14,088 bases of DNA, taken from NCBI GenBank assembly GCA_025997755.1, contig BNVA01000036.1:1-14088 (forward strand), given 5' to 3'. The notes beneath the pieces were generated by a model. The model had not been told where the DNA came from. It ran no database searches and saw only the letters and a program-made list of their open reading frames with translations. Positions 1 to 5,470 of the stretch are shown piece by piece (within the stretch, counting starts at the first letter, position 1; every line of letters starts with the position of its first letter). A program made the position numbers and the translations under genes. Source of the stretch: Spirochaetia bacterium (lineage in GTDB: Bacteria > Spirochaetota > Spirochaetia > Treponematales > Breznakiellaceae).

Positions 1-78
1 CAAGGTGCGTGCCAATAGTTCGACTTGTAATAACTGCGTATTATCAAACATTCTTACTCTGTCCAGTATTTCTTCCAT
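1..78 (-). pseudogene. Partial antitoxin gene (5' end only)
   Basis: This holds the first 26 codons of the antitoxin gene present in full at 1284-1499, cut off by the end of the window. The sequence is identical to the full gene. The -10 box is kept, but the -35 element is not, because the sequence upstream is the lipoprotein gene instead. It is either a real partial duplicate or an artefact of the junction; what follows beyond the window end is unknown. Confidence 0.7.
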
Positions 79-109
79 TTTCTTCCCCACATGCCCTTAT
101 TATACCACA
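1..109 (-). repeat. Outer 109-bp copy of antitoxin promoter/5' end (inverted)
   Basis: These 109 bases are the exact reverse complement of 1253-1361. They hold the TATAAT -10 box, ribosome-binding site and first 26 codons of the antitoxin gene, cut by the window end. The lipoprotein reading frame runs into this block and stops inside its -10 box, so its inner edge is a recombination or chimera junction. Confidence 0.93.
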
Positions 110-348
110 AAGCAGTAACTATCACGGTACTCGCGCTCCGCCTCAAGGTTGATGACGTTCCGGCTTGTTGCCCAAACTTGCACCCACTTGGGCTTTTCGG
201 TAACTCCCAAATCCCGACCTGCGTGGTCAAGGATGACGGGGTCTTTCCCCTTACTGCTAATCTTTGCGGATGACGCGCATCCCGCCAGAACCATAAGCGA
301 CAGCGTAAGAGCTATCGCTCTCAATGGGAGAAACTTGTTTTTGTTCAT
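100..348 (-). CDS. Small lipoprotein, C-terminally truncated at junction
   Basis: This encodes an 82-residue lipoprotein precursor. The N-terminus is basic (MNKNKF), followed by a hydrophobic stretch and a lipobox Leu21-Ala22-Gly23-Cys24, so Cys24 should be lipidated after signal peptidase II cleavage. The start is the ATG preceded by AAAAGGAG at 8-base spacing; an upstream in-frame GTG has no comparable site. The mature part has a Lys-Trp-Val segment and ends Tyr-Cys-Phe-Val-Val. The last codons and the stop (TAA at 100-102) come from the adjoining 109-bp repeat: the stop lies inside the antitoxin promoter's -10 box. The natural protein is therefore probably longer. The style recalls short treponemal lipoproteins of unknown role. 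It may be co-transcribed with the 67-aa gene 89 bp upstream. Confidence 0.75.
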   Translation of the reverse strand: MNKNKFLPLRAIALTLSLMVLAGCASSAKISSKGKDPVILDHAGRDLGVTEKPKWVQVWATSRNVINLEAEREYRDSYCFVV

Positions 349-368
349 TTGAACCACTCCTTTTGTGC

Positions 369-400
369 TATATACACATGCGGTCTTTCCCGCCGTCAAA
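369..400 (-). promoter_or_regulatory. Possible lipoprotein promoter
   Basis: Read on the minus strand, TTGACG (395-400) lies 17 bases before TGTATA and 19 before TATATA, and transcription would start just before the AAAAGGAG ribosome-binding site. The -35 is good and the -10 weak. Read-through from the upstream 67-aa gene is an alternative. Confidence 0.3.
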
Positions 401-431
401 TTTGTTTATGTTCACCACATGAAGAGGAGAA

Positions 432-481
432 CCGCCTTTACGATAGTTTTGATCGCAAGCGTTCCGCCGTACTAAAGGCGG
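432..481 (-). repeat. 9-bp inverted repeat at the 3' end of the 67-aa gene
   Basis: CCGCCTTTA (432-440) and TAAAGGCGG (473-481) form a perfect 9-bp stem around a 32-base loop spanning the stop codon of the 67-aa gene. No T-tract follows, so it does not look like an intrinsic terminator. It could protect RNA or modulate expression of the downstream lipoprotein gene. Confidence 0.45.
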
Positions 482-641
482 AATTACTGATTTTGCGTTG
501 CACCTTGTTTGGAGCAGGTACAATTATGGGATATTGAACATAGATGAGCTGCTGGGAGACATCCCTTAGATAATTCTTGCCTTCTTCGTTTAACCGCCTG
601 TAACCGGCAGTTAAACGGTCTATTTTTTCGGACTCCGACAT
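438..641 (-). CDS. 67-aa small protein, candidate partner/antagonist of the XRE regulator
   Basis: The protein has no recognised family. Its start is well supported: ATG with AGAGGTGA at 7-base spacing, behind a perfect-consensus promoter. Residues 14-36 (YRRLNEEGKNYL, then an amphipathic helix ending Val-Gln) align without gaps to residues 89-111 of the divergent XRE regulator: 5 of 23 identical, including the Leu, Tyr-Leu and terminal Gln positions, and 7 more conservative. The tail from residue 37 is Pro-rich, then basic. It has no DNA-binding domain. Sharing a regulator's C-terminal helical module without its DNA-binding part is the layout of SinI with SinR, so an anti-repressor role is a reasonable inference. 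It could instead be a generic XRE-associated small protein. Confidence 0.7.
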   Translation of the reverse strand: MSESEKIDRLTAGYRRLNEEGKNYLRDVSQQLIYVQYPIIVPAPNKVQRKISNSAFSTAERLRSKLS

Positions 642-678
642 GTTTTGTTCACCTCTTTTAAATCACTTTTTTTATCAC

Positions 679-693
679 TTACTTTGAAAGTAA
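679..693. promoter_or_regulatory. 15-bp perfect palindrome in the 67-aa gene leader
   Basis: TTACTTTGAAAGTAA is a perfect palindrome centred at 686, in the untranslated leader of the 67-aa gene. Its TTAC/GTAA half-sites resemble the outer bases of the operator-like sites at 710-720 and 731-741. It may be an additional operator or an RNA hairpin. Confidence 0.45.
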
Positions 694-709
694 TAATAAT
701 ATAATTTAG

Positions 710-720
710 TTACATAGCAA
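710..720. promoter_or_regulatory. Operator-like site 1
   Basis: TTACATAGCAA is an imperfect palindrome sitting just downstream of the minus-strand -10 box, across the predicted start of the 67-aa transcript. It is part of a 16-bp element (706-721) that recurs inverted at 779-794 with two mismatches. It is likely bound by the adjacent XRE regulator. Confidence 0.5.
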
Positions 721-722
721 GT

Positions 723-751
723 ATTATATATTACATTGCAATTATTGTCAA
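723..751 (-). promoter_or_regulatory. Perfect-consensus promoter of the 67-aa gene
   Basis: On the minus strand this is TTGACA, 17 bases, TATAAT: a match to the sigma-70 consensus at every position and optimal spacing. Transcription should start about 716. A promoter this strong normally needs a repressor, which fits the operator-like sites over its spacer and start. Confidence 0.8.
731..741. promoter_or_regulatory. Operator-like site 2
   Basis: TTACATTGCAA differs from site 1 by one base and lies exactly 21 bp (two helical turns) from it, on the same face of the DNA. It sits in the spacer of the 67-aa gene promoter, so a bound protein would block RNA polymerase. Confidence 0.45.
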
Positions 752-773
752 TAAATTCTTTCATAAAAATAAT
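745..773 (+). promoter_or_regulatory. Promoter of the XRE regulator gene, overlapping the divergent promoter
   Basis: TTGTCA (745-750), a 17-base spacer and AATAAT (768-773) each miss the consensus by one base. The -35 occupies the same seven bases (TTGTCAA) as the -35 of the divergent 67-aa promoter, so only one polymerase can occupy the region at a time. Transcription would start near 780, at operator-like site 3. Confidence 0.65.
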
Positions 774-779
774 ACTTCC

Positions 780-790
780 TTGCTAAGCAA
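780..790. promoter_or_regulatory. Operator-like site 3 (perfect palindrome)
   Basis: TTGCTAAGCAA is a perfect 11-bp palindrome at the predicted start of the XRE regulator transcript, well placed for negative autoregulation. The surrounding 16 bases (779-794) match the reverse complement of 706-721 except at two positions. Confidence 0.55.
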
Positions 791-826
791 CTAAGATTTT
801 ACTAAACTTTGTTATATAGGGATTTT

Positions 827-1180
827 ATGGTTGAGATAGATCAACAAATAAACAAAAGAGTTTTTGAGGCAAGGCATACATTGGGTTTTACGCAGGCAAA
901 ATTTGCCGCAGGGCTAAAAATAAATGCAAGCTACCTTGCTTCTATCGAACTTGGAAACCGCCGTGTAAACGACCGTATTATCAAGATAATTTCCATGACC
1001 TACGGAGTAAACGAGGAATGGCTTAAAAGCGGCGCGGGCAGTATGTTTGACAAAATTGAGGACTTCAAGCTGGAGCAGATTATAAACAATTTCAAAAAAC
1101 TCGACGGATTGCTGCAGGACTACCTTTTAAAACAGCTAGACCTGCTCTTGGAGTATCAGGACGCTAAGGGGAAGGAATAG
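827..1180 (+). CDS. XRE/Cro-type helix-turn-helix regulator
   Basis: This is a 117-residue DNA-binding regulator. Residues 8-58 form a typical XRE helix-turn-helix: FTQAKFAAGL is the first helix and turn, and NASYLASIELGNRRV carries the recognition helix. A conserved tail follows (YGVNEEWLKSG at 59-69). Residues 80-111 form an amphipathic helical region likely used for dimerisation. The start is ATG 827 with AGGGA just upstream; an in-frame TTG at 809 lacks a ribosome-binding site. It is divergent from the 67-aa gene with three operator-like sites between, so autorepression and control of the neighbour are likely. The length and domain order resemble phage-type or SinR-like repressors, but no phage genes are nearby. 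Confidence 0.88.
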   Translation: MVEIDQQINKRVFEARHTLGFTQAKFAAGLKINASYLASIELGNRRVNDRIIKIISMTYGVNEEWLKSGAGSMFDKIEDFKLEQIINNFKKLDGLLQDYLLKQLDLLLEYQDAKGKE

Positions 1181-1186
1181 CTAACC

Positions 1187-1214
1187 GATGCCTTTTTTAT
1201 GGCATCTTAATTTT
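1187..1214 (+). terminator. Rho-independent terminator after XRE gene
   Basis: A 6-bp stem (GATGCC 1187-1192 with GGCATC 1201-1206) around an 8-base T-rich loop is followed by TTAATTTT. It begins 7 bases after the regulator's stop codon and separates it from the toxin-antitoxin operon. Confidence 0.6.
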
Positions 1215-1234
1215 CAGTTAACTGCTCGCTTGCT

Positions 1235-1263
1235 TTGCACTAGCCTCTGCTATGTGGTATAAT
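1235..1263 (+). promoter_or_regulatory. Toxin-antitoxin operon promoter
   Basis: TTGCAC (1235-1240), a 17-base spacer and a perfect TATAAT (1258-1263) point to a start near 1270. This leaves a short leader with GGGGA five bases before ATG 1284, and makes the in-frame GTG at 1272 an unlikely start. The right half of this promoter lies in the 109-bp repeated block. Confidence 0.7.
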
Positions 1264-1361
1264 AAGGGCATGTGGGGAAGAAAATGGAAGAAATACTGGA
1301 CAGAGTAAGAATGTTTGATAATACGCAGTTATTACAAGTCGAACTATTGGCACGCACCTTG
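1253..1361 (+). repeat. 109-bp repeat, parent copy
   Basis: This block is identical to 13980-14088 (direct, offset 12,727) and to the reverse complement of 1-109. It is the copy in its natural setting, because the promoter's -35 and the whole antitoxin gene are intact around it. With one mismatch at 1252 the match to the right end extends five more bases to 1247. Confidence 0.93.
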
Positions 1362-1499
1362 CGCCTTGATAAGTTGAGATCTCGTGAAAAGACACCTATA
1401 GCAAAAAAGCAATCCATAACCGATTCCCTAGCGGGATCACTTGCAGGATTCACCGGATCGCTTGAAGATATTAGAAGTGAGCGCTTGGGGTTGTTATGA
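1284..1499 (+). CDS. Antitoxin of a type II toxin-antitoxin pair
   Basis: This 71-residue protein is probably the antitoxin that neutralises the PIN-domain toxin encoded next to it. I do not recognise a named family. The N-terminal half (EEILDRVRMFDNTQLLQVEL) is predicted helical. The middle is basic and low in order, and the C-terminus (SLEDIRSERLGLL) resembles the short helical toxin-binding tail of many antitoxins. Its stop overlaps the toxin start (ATGA at 1496-1499), so the two are translationally coupled with the antitoxin made first, as expected. ATG 1284 is preferred over GTG 1272, which falls only about two bases after the predicted transcript start. Autoregulation is likely but unproven. 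Confidence 0.7.
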   Translation: MEEILDRVRMFDNTQLLQVELLARTLRLDKLRSREKTPIAKKQSITDSLAGSLAGFTGSLEDIRSERLGLL

Positions 1500-1918
1500 A
1501 AGCTCTCATAGACACCAATATTATTATTGATTGGTTGGCAGTTCGTGAGCCTTTTGCGAAAATATCTACAGAAATTGTTCGGCTTGCAGAAAATGGTATT
1601 ATTGAAGGGGTTATTTCCGCAAGTTCGGTAACTGATATTTTCTATATTCAGAGAAAAGTGAGAGGCTATGCGAAAGCTGTAAATGAAATTCGCTCGGTTT
1701 TGACGATTTTTGAAATTGCCGATACTACAGAGGCAATTTTGCTACGAGCATTAGAGTCAGGCAACTATGATTTTGAAGATGCTGTGCAGTCTGAAACGGC
1801 TCGTAAAGCCGCTGCAGAGTATATTATTACACGCAATAGCCCTGATTTCATTGCTTCCACAGTCTTGTCAATTTCCCCAGAAGATTTTTTAAAACTCCAA
1901 ATGCCTAACACTCGATAA
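1496..1918 (+). CDS. PIN-domain toxin (VapC-like ribonuclease)
   Basis: This 140-residue protein is a PIN-domain endoribonuclease. The hallmark N-terminus MKALIDTNIIID gives the first catalytic Asp6. Asp47 follows in SSVTDIFY, Asp92/Asp95 in DFEDAV, and TRNSPDF (112-118) gives the last acidic residue, Asp117. The set binds divalent metal. This layout is that of the PIN_3 branch of VapC-like proteins, and the length is normal and complete. Toxins of this class cleave RNA, often tRNA, and stop translation until neutralised. The gene overlaps its antitoxin by 4 bp and converges on the ABC-F gene. The specific RNA target cannot be read from sequence. Confidence 0.88.
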   Translation: MKALIDTNIIIDWLAVREPFAKISTEIVRLAENGIIEGVISASSVTDIFYIQRKVRGYAKAVNEIRSVLTIFEIADTTEAILLRALESGNYDFEDAVQSETARKAAAEYIITRNSPDFIASTVLSISPEDFLKLQMPNTR

Positions 1919-1942
1919 GAAGACGGTTGACCGGTACTATGC

Positions 1943-1958
1943 ACATTTTCAAAAATGT
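1943..1958. terminator. AT-rich hairpin between convergent genes
   Basis: ACATTTT (1943-1949) and AAAATGT (1952-1958) form a 7-bp stem in the 72-bp gap between the convergent toxin and ABC-F genes. It could be a weak bidirectional terminator, but no clean T-tract follows on either strand. Confidence 0.3.
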
Positions 1959-1990
1959 CAAACGCTTAGAAAAATGAGGAATTTAAAAAA

Positions 1991-3619
1991 TTACAGACGC
2001 GCTTTGCCTTGGTATGCTGCGGCGCGGAGTGCTTTAACGTGGTCGTCGGCTAGGTAGTCGTCAAAACTCATCTGGCGGTCGATACTGCCTTGGGGCAGGA
2101 TTTCAACTATGCGGTTTGCTATGGAGCCTACAAACTCGTGGTCGTGAGAGTTAAAGAGGATTACGCCGGGAAAGGCGGTAAGCCCATCGTTTAGCGCGGT
2201 TATTGCCTCCAAGTCTAGGTGGTTGGTAGGCTCGTCTAGGATAAGTACATTCGCGCCTGAGAGCATCATGCGGGAGAGCATACAGCGTACCTTTTCGCCG
2301 CCGGAAAGTACATTGACCGGTTTCATCGCTTCGTCGCCGGAAAAAAGCATACGTCCTAAAAAACCGCGCACGTAGGTCTCGTCTTCGTCGGGCGAATACT
2401 GCTTTAGCCAGTCTGTGATCGTTTCTTTGCCGGAAAAAAACGACGAATTCTCTTTTGGAAAATAAGAGAACGCCGTGGTCTGTCCCCAGTAAAAATCGCC
2501 GGAATCGGCGGAACGGACACCGGAAATTATGTCGAACAGGGCGGTTTTTGATATATGTTCAAGCCCGACAAAGGCTATTTTATCATTTTTGTTTACGATT
2601 AGCGAAAAATCTTTTAGAACAGGTTTTTTTTCGACGGAAGAACAGAGTTTTTCTATGCGTAGTACATTGTTTCCTATCTCACGGTTCGGTTTAAAGCCCA
2701 CAAAAGGGAATTTCCGGCTGGTAACGGTCAAATTTTCAAGGTCGAGCTTCTCCAAAACTTTTTTACGGCTGGTTGCCTGTCTGGATTTTGCCGCATTTGA
2801 TGCAAACCGCTGAATAAATTCTTTTAGTTCTTTTGCCTTGTCCTCGCGTTTTTTGAGTTGTTCCCGCGACTGTCTCTGCAGCATCTGGCTCATCTGATAC
2901 CAGAAATCGTAGTTACCGGAGTAAGGCGTAATCTTGCCCATATCAATATCACAAATCTGAGTGCAGACTGCGTTTAAAAAATGCCTGTCGTGCGATACCA
3001 CTATCACGATGTTCGGAAAATTGATCAAAAATTCTTCAAGCCACGCGATTGATTCAAGGTCAAGACCATTGGTAGGCTCATCTAAAAGCAGTATGTCTGG
3101 GCTGCCGAAAAGAGAGCGCGCCAGCAGTACGCGCACCTTTTTTGATTCATCAAGCTCGTTCATCATTTTGGTGTGGTCTTCCTCGTCCAAACCCAAACCG
3201 GAAAGCAACTGCCCCGCCTGAGATTCGGATTCCCAGCCGCCCATGTCCGCAAACTCGCCTTCAAGCTCCGCCACCCGCAACCCGTCGGCTTCCGAAAAAT
3301 CCTGTTTTTCGTATATTGCCGCGCGCTCTTTCATTATGTCGAATAACGTGGTGTAGCCTGAAATAACCGTGTCCATAACGGAAAATTCTTCGAACGCAAA
3401 GTGATCCTGACTCAAAACCGCCATGCGTGATTTTGCGCCTATCGACACCTCGCCTTTGTCATGCTCTATTTCGCCGTCTAAAATCTTTAAAAATGTTGAC
3501 TTTCCCGCGCCGTTGGCTCCTATAATTCCATAGCAGTTTCCGGCGGTGAATTTTAAATTGACCTCTTTGAACAGCGTTCTCTCGCCGTAACTTAAACTTA
3601 CATCGCTTACAGTGATCAT
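1991..3619 (-). CDS. ybiT: ABC-F ATPase, YbiT type
   Basis: This 542-residue soluble ABC-F protein has two ATPase domains and no membrane segments; such proteins act on the ribosome's E site in translation. The first domain has Walker A GANGAGKST (34-42), Q-loop Gln71, Walker B LLLDEP (177-182) and His210. The ABC-F linker spans about 240-305 (NAAKSRQATSRKK). The second has signature LSGGEK (438-443), Walker B LILDEP (459-464) and His492. The order and wording (DQ/HFAFEEFSVMDTV, GNYDFW) match E. coli YbiT. Oddities: the second Walker A is VGLEHISKTA, without the Gly-x-Gly-Lys-Ser/Thr core, and the first signature is ELDESKK. The start ATG overlaps the helicase stop by 4 bp, so the two are translationally coupled. 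Confidence 0.9.
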   Translation of the reverse strand: MITVSDVSLSYGERTLFKEVNLKFTAGNCYGIIGANGAGKSTFLKILDGEIEHDKGEVSIGAKSRMAVLSQDHFAFEEFSVMDTVISGYTTLFDIMKERAAIYEKQDFSEADGLRVAELEGEFADMGGWESESQAGQLLSGLGLDEEDHTKMMNELDESKKVRVLLARSLFGSPDILLLDEPTNGLDLESIAWLEEFLINFPNIVIVVSHDRHFLNAVCTQICDIDMGKITPYSGNYDFWYQMSQMLQRQSREQLKKREDKAKELKEFIQRFASNAAKSRQATSRKKVLEKLDLENLTVTSRKFPFVGFKPNREIGNNVLRIEKLCSSVEKKPVLKDFSLIVNKNDKIAFVGLEHISKTALFDIISGVRSADSGDFYWGQTTAFSYFPKENSSFFSGKETITDWLKQYSPDEDETYVRGFLGRMLFSGDEAMKPVNVLSGGEKVRCMLSRMMLSGANVLILDEPTNHLDLEAITALNDGLTAFPGVILFNSHDHEFVGSIANRIVEILPQGSIDRQMSFDDYLADDHVKALRAAAYQGKARL

Positions 3620-5376
3620 TTTCCAAACAATCCTTTTATTCTACCGAGCAATCCTTTTTTTGAGTTAGGGGTGGGGGGTGGAGAGTGAGGAGTGTTTTTG
3701 TCTACACTATTTTTTTCACTGCTCCTTACTCTTTGCTCCTTGCTCTTTTCGCCATTACGCCGTTTTTTCCGTTTGCTTTTCAATTTTCGATCTTCACCAT
3801 TTTGATTAGTCCCGCCATCTTCTCTTTGTTCTACGGAAATATTTTGATCATTTTGACCAATTTCTTTTTTTGTTTTTCTATTTTTTTTATCGTTTTTTTC
3901 ACCGGAAGTGGGTGTGCCTTTCTCTCCTGCGTACTTTTCTTTGTAATACGCCATTCGTTTTTCAAAAGACAGGCCGGATACATCCTTTGAGTGAGTAGTG
4001 GGTAGTGAATAAGGATTAGTGTTTTCTCCTTGCTCCTTATTCCTTTTAGAACCTTTTGCACGGGCGCTTGCTTCCATGGAAGAGCGTGGGGGCAGCGTAG
4101 TAGACCGCGGAGCGGCTACGGAGCGAGGGGGAGCCGCGTAACCGGATTTTTCACGGTTTACCTTGACTCTTCCGCTTTCGCCTTCCCTTTGCGCCCCCCT
4201 TCTGCCTTTATTTCCCGGTTTCCACTCTTTTTCACCCTTATCATCGCCATACATCTCCGTCCCTGCAACCACAGACGGGATTTTCTGCTCGATGAATTTT
4301 TCTATGCCGGAAAGCTCGTAGACATCCTGTTCGCTTACCAAAGTGATCGCTTTGCCTGTTTTACCCGCTCGTGCTGTGCGTCCTATGCGGTGCACGTAGT
4401 TTTCCTTTTCGTTAGGAAGATCGAAGTTTACAACCAGAGACAGGGCTTCTATATCGAGTCCTCTTGCGGCTACGTCTGTGGCTACAAGGAAGCGTACTTT
4501 GCCGGCTTTAAAGTCGTCGATAATTTTAAGGCGCTTATTCTGAGGCAGGTCGCCTGAGATGAACTCGGCTTTGATTCCGTTTGCGCGCAGGCGGCGGGCA
4601 ACGGTCTCTGTATAACGTTTTGTATTACAGAAGATTATCGCACTTTCCGGTTTTTCATTTTGAAAGACTCCCAGCAGCAATTTGAATTTGTCGGAAGCGG
4701 GTACATGGTATAACATCTGATCTATTTCGTTGACGGTGATGTTCTCGCTTTCGATTTCTATTTCGACAGGCTCTTTGGTATACTCCCACGCAAGGTTCTT
4801 TACATAGCTGTTTAACGTGGCGCTAAAGAGCATGGTCTGTCTGCGGTCGGCCGGAGGGACTACTTTGATGAGTTTTCTAAGGTCAGGGTAGAAGCCCATA
4901 TCGAACATTCTGTCCGCTTCGTCGAGTATCAAAAAAGCTATATCCATTAGGTTCATTGAGCCGGAAGCGTTCAGATCAAGCACCCGCCCTGGGGTACCTA
5001 CCATCAATTGGGCATCGTCGCGGAGAAGCTGCTGCTGCGCCCCGTAACCTACCCCGCCGTAAAAACTGCCTGTTTTGAACGGCAGGTATTTTCCTATGAG
5101 CTTTGCTTCGTCTTCTACTTGAACTGCAAGCTCCCGTGTGGGCACCATAATCAGCGCTTTGCGCCCATTCAAAAGAGGCTCGGTGAGCAGCCGTTGAAAG
5201 ATGATTATTAAATAAGCCGCAGTTTTGCCCGTTCCTGTCTGCGACTGTACATAAAGGTCGCGCCCGCTAAAAGCGTTTGCTATGACCTGTTCCTGAACCG
5301 GCATTGCGCTTTGATAACCGGCTTCCGCCAGCGCCCGCTGTAAATCAGGGTGTAATTCCAATGTTGAAAAATCCAT
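3616..5376 (-). CDS. DEAD-box ATP-dependent RNA helicase with long basic tail
   Basis: This 586-residue RNA helicase unwinds structured RNA or ribosomal intermediates. All motifs are intact: Q motif (Phe3, Gln28), I SQTGTGKT (45-52), Ia PTREL (79-83), GG (107-108), TPGR (128-131), II DEAD (152-155), III SAT (185-187), IV IIFCNT (247-252), V ATDVAARGLD (299-308) and VI HRIGRTARAG (329-338). The core ends near 375 and is closest in style to RhlE/RhlB-type helicases. Residues 376-586 are low-complexity and rich in Lys/Arg/Asn/Glu, as in RNA-binding tails, ending KGLLGRIKGLFGK. Two blocks of that tail are translated 7-bp tandem repeats. The start ATG has AAGGA three bases upstream. It is the first gene of an operon with the ABC-F gene. 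Confidence 0.93.
   Translation of the reverse strand: MDFSTLELHPDLQRALAEAGYQSAMPVQEQVIANAFSGRDLYVQSQTGTGKTAAYLIIIFQRLLTEPLLNGRKALIMVPTRELAVQVEDEAKLIGKYLPFKTGSFYGGVGYGAQQQLLRDDAQLMVGTPGRVLDLNASGSMNLMDIAFLILDEADRMFDMGFYPDLRKLIKVVPPADRRQTMLFSATLNSYVKNLAWEYTKEPVEIEIESENITVNEIDQMLYHVPASDKFKLLLGVFQNEKPESAIIFCNTKRYTETVARRLRANGIKAEFISGDLPQNKRLKIIDDFKAGKVRFLVATDVAARGLDIEALSLVVNFDLPNEKENYVHRIGRTARAGKTGKAITLVSEQDVYELSGIEKFIEQKIPSVVAGTEMYGDDKGEKEWKPGNKGRRGAQREGESGRVKVNREKSGYAAPPRSVAAPRSTTLPPRSSMEASARAKGSKRNKEQGENTNPYSLPTTHSKDVSGLSFEKRMAYYKEKYAGEKGTPTSGEKNDKKNRKTKKEIGQNDQNISVEQREDGGTNQNGEDRKLKSKRKKRRNGEKSKEQRVRSSEKNSVDKNTPHSPPPTPNSKKGLLGRIKGLFGK
3659..3749 (-). repeat. Heptad-repeat block 2 inside the helicase tail
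   Basis: In coding orientation this block starts with purine-rich 7-mers (AAGAGCA, AGGAGCA and variants), then a spacer, then CACTCCT, CACTCTC, CACCCCC, CACCCCT. It encodes roughly residues 544-574 and has the same two-part architecture as block 1. Confidence 0.6.
3983..4047 (-). repeat. Heptad-repeat block 1 inside the helicase tail
   Basis: In coding orientation, AAGGAAT, AAGGAGC, AAGGAGA, AAACACT, AATCCTT, ATTCACT, ACCCACT, ACTCACT follow in unbroken 7-base register. GAATAAGGA and TCCTTATTC within it are perfect inverted repeats. It encodes residues near 444-465. The last units belong to the same family as the GTGAGTA array at the window centre. Confidence 0.6.
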
Positions 5377-5386
5377 TTGTCCTTAT

Positions 5387-5415
5387 AGTATATCAGGTTC
5401 CGCAAAGAATGATAA
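5387..5415 (-). promoter_or_regulatory. Helicase/ABC-F operon promoter
   Basis: On the minus strand, TTATCA, 17 bases and TATACT place the start about 5 bases before the helicase ATG. The leader would be very short and the AAGGA site would sit at the transcript's 5' end. The elements are plausible, but another promoter could exist. Confidence 0.45.
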
Positions 5416-5422
5416 TAGCGCC

Positions 5423-5434
5423 TGCCGCGCGGCA
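5423..5434. promoter_or_regulatory. GC-rich 12-bp perfect palindrome between divergent promoters
   Basis: TGCCGCGCGGCA is a perfect palindrome in otherwise AT-rich DNA, midway between the -35 elements of the helicase promoter and the DUF2281-like gene promoter. It is well placed as an operator, possibly for autoregulation by the antitoxin-like gene product. Confidence 0.5.
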
Positions 5435-5435
5435 C

Positions 5436-5464
5436 TTGCGTAAAAAATCCATACTTTTTATAAT
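5436..5464 (+). promoter_or_regulatory. Promoter of the DUF2281-like/192-aa operon
   Basis: TTGCGT, a 17-base spacer and a perfect TATAAT (5459-5464) predict transcription starting at or next to the ATG at 5471. No ribosome-binding site lies in between, so the message is probably leaderless. Confidence 0.6.
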
Positions 5465-5470
5465 ATACCT

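Noticed and set aside
349..399. Upstream start for the lipoprotein (99 aa)
   Set aside because: It would put 17 polar residues before the signal peptide; the internal ATG has the AAAAGGAG site and a normal lipoprotein n-region.
809..826. TTG start giving a 123-aa XRE regulator
   Set aside because: There is no ribosome-binding site upstream of it, while ATG 827 has AGGGA and begins the usual domain N-terminus.
1272..1283. GTG start giving a 75-aa antitoxin
   Set aside because: It falls about two bases after the predicted transcript start; ATG 1284 has a GGGGA ribosome-binding site.
1253..1361. Insertion-sequence terminal repeats or attachment sites
   Set aside because: The 109-bp repeat is the promoter and coding start of the antitoxin gene, with no transposase, integrase or target-site duplication nearby.
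2455..2813. Open frames opposite the ABC-F gene, and their mirrors
   Set aside because: They are antisense to intact ABC-F coding sequence, with no ribosome-binding site or recognisable domain.
4030..4557. 175-aa open frame opposite the helicase, and its mirror
   Set aside because: It lies wholly antisense to the conserved helicase motifs and has biased, non-protein-like composition; a shadow frame.
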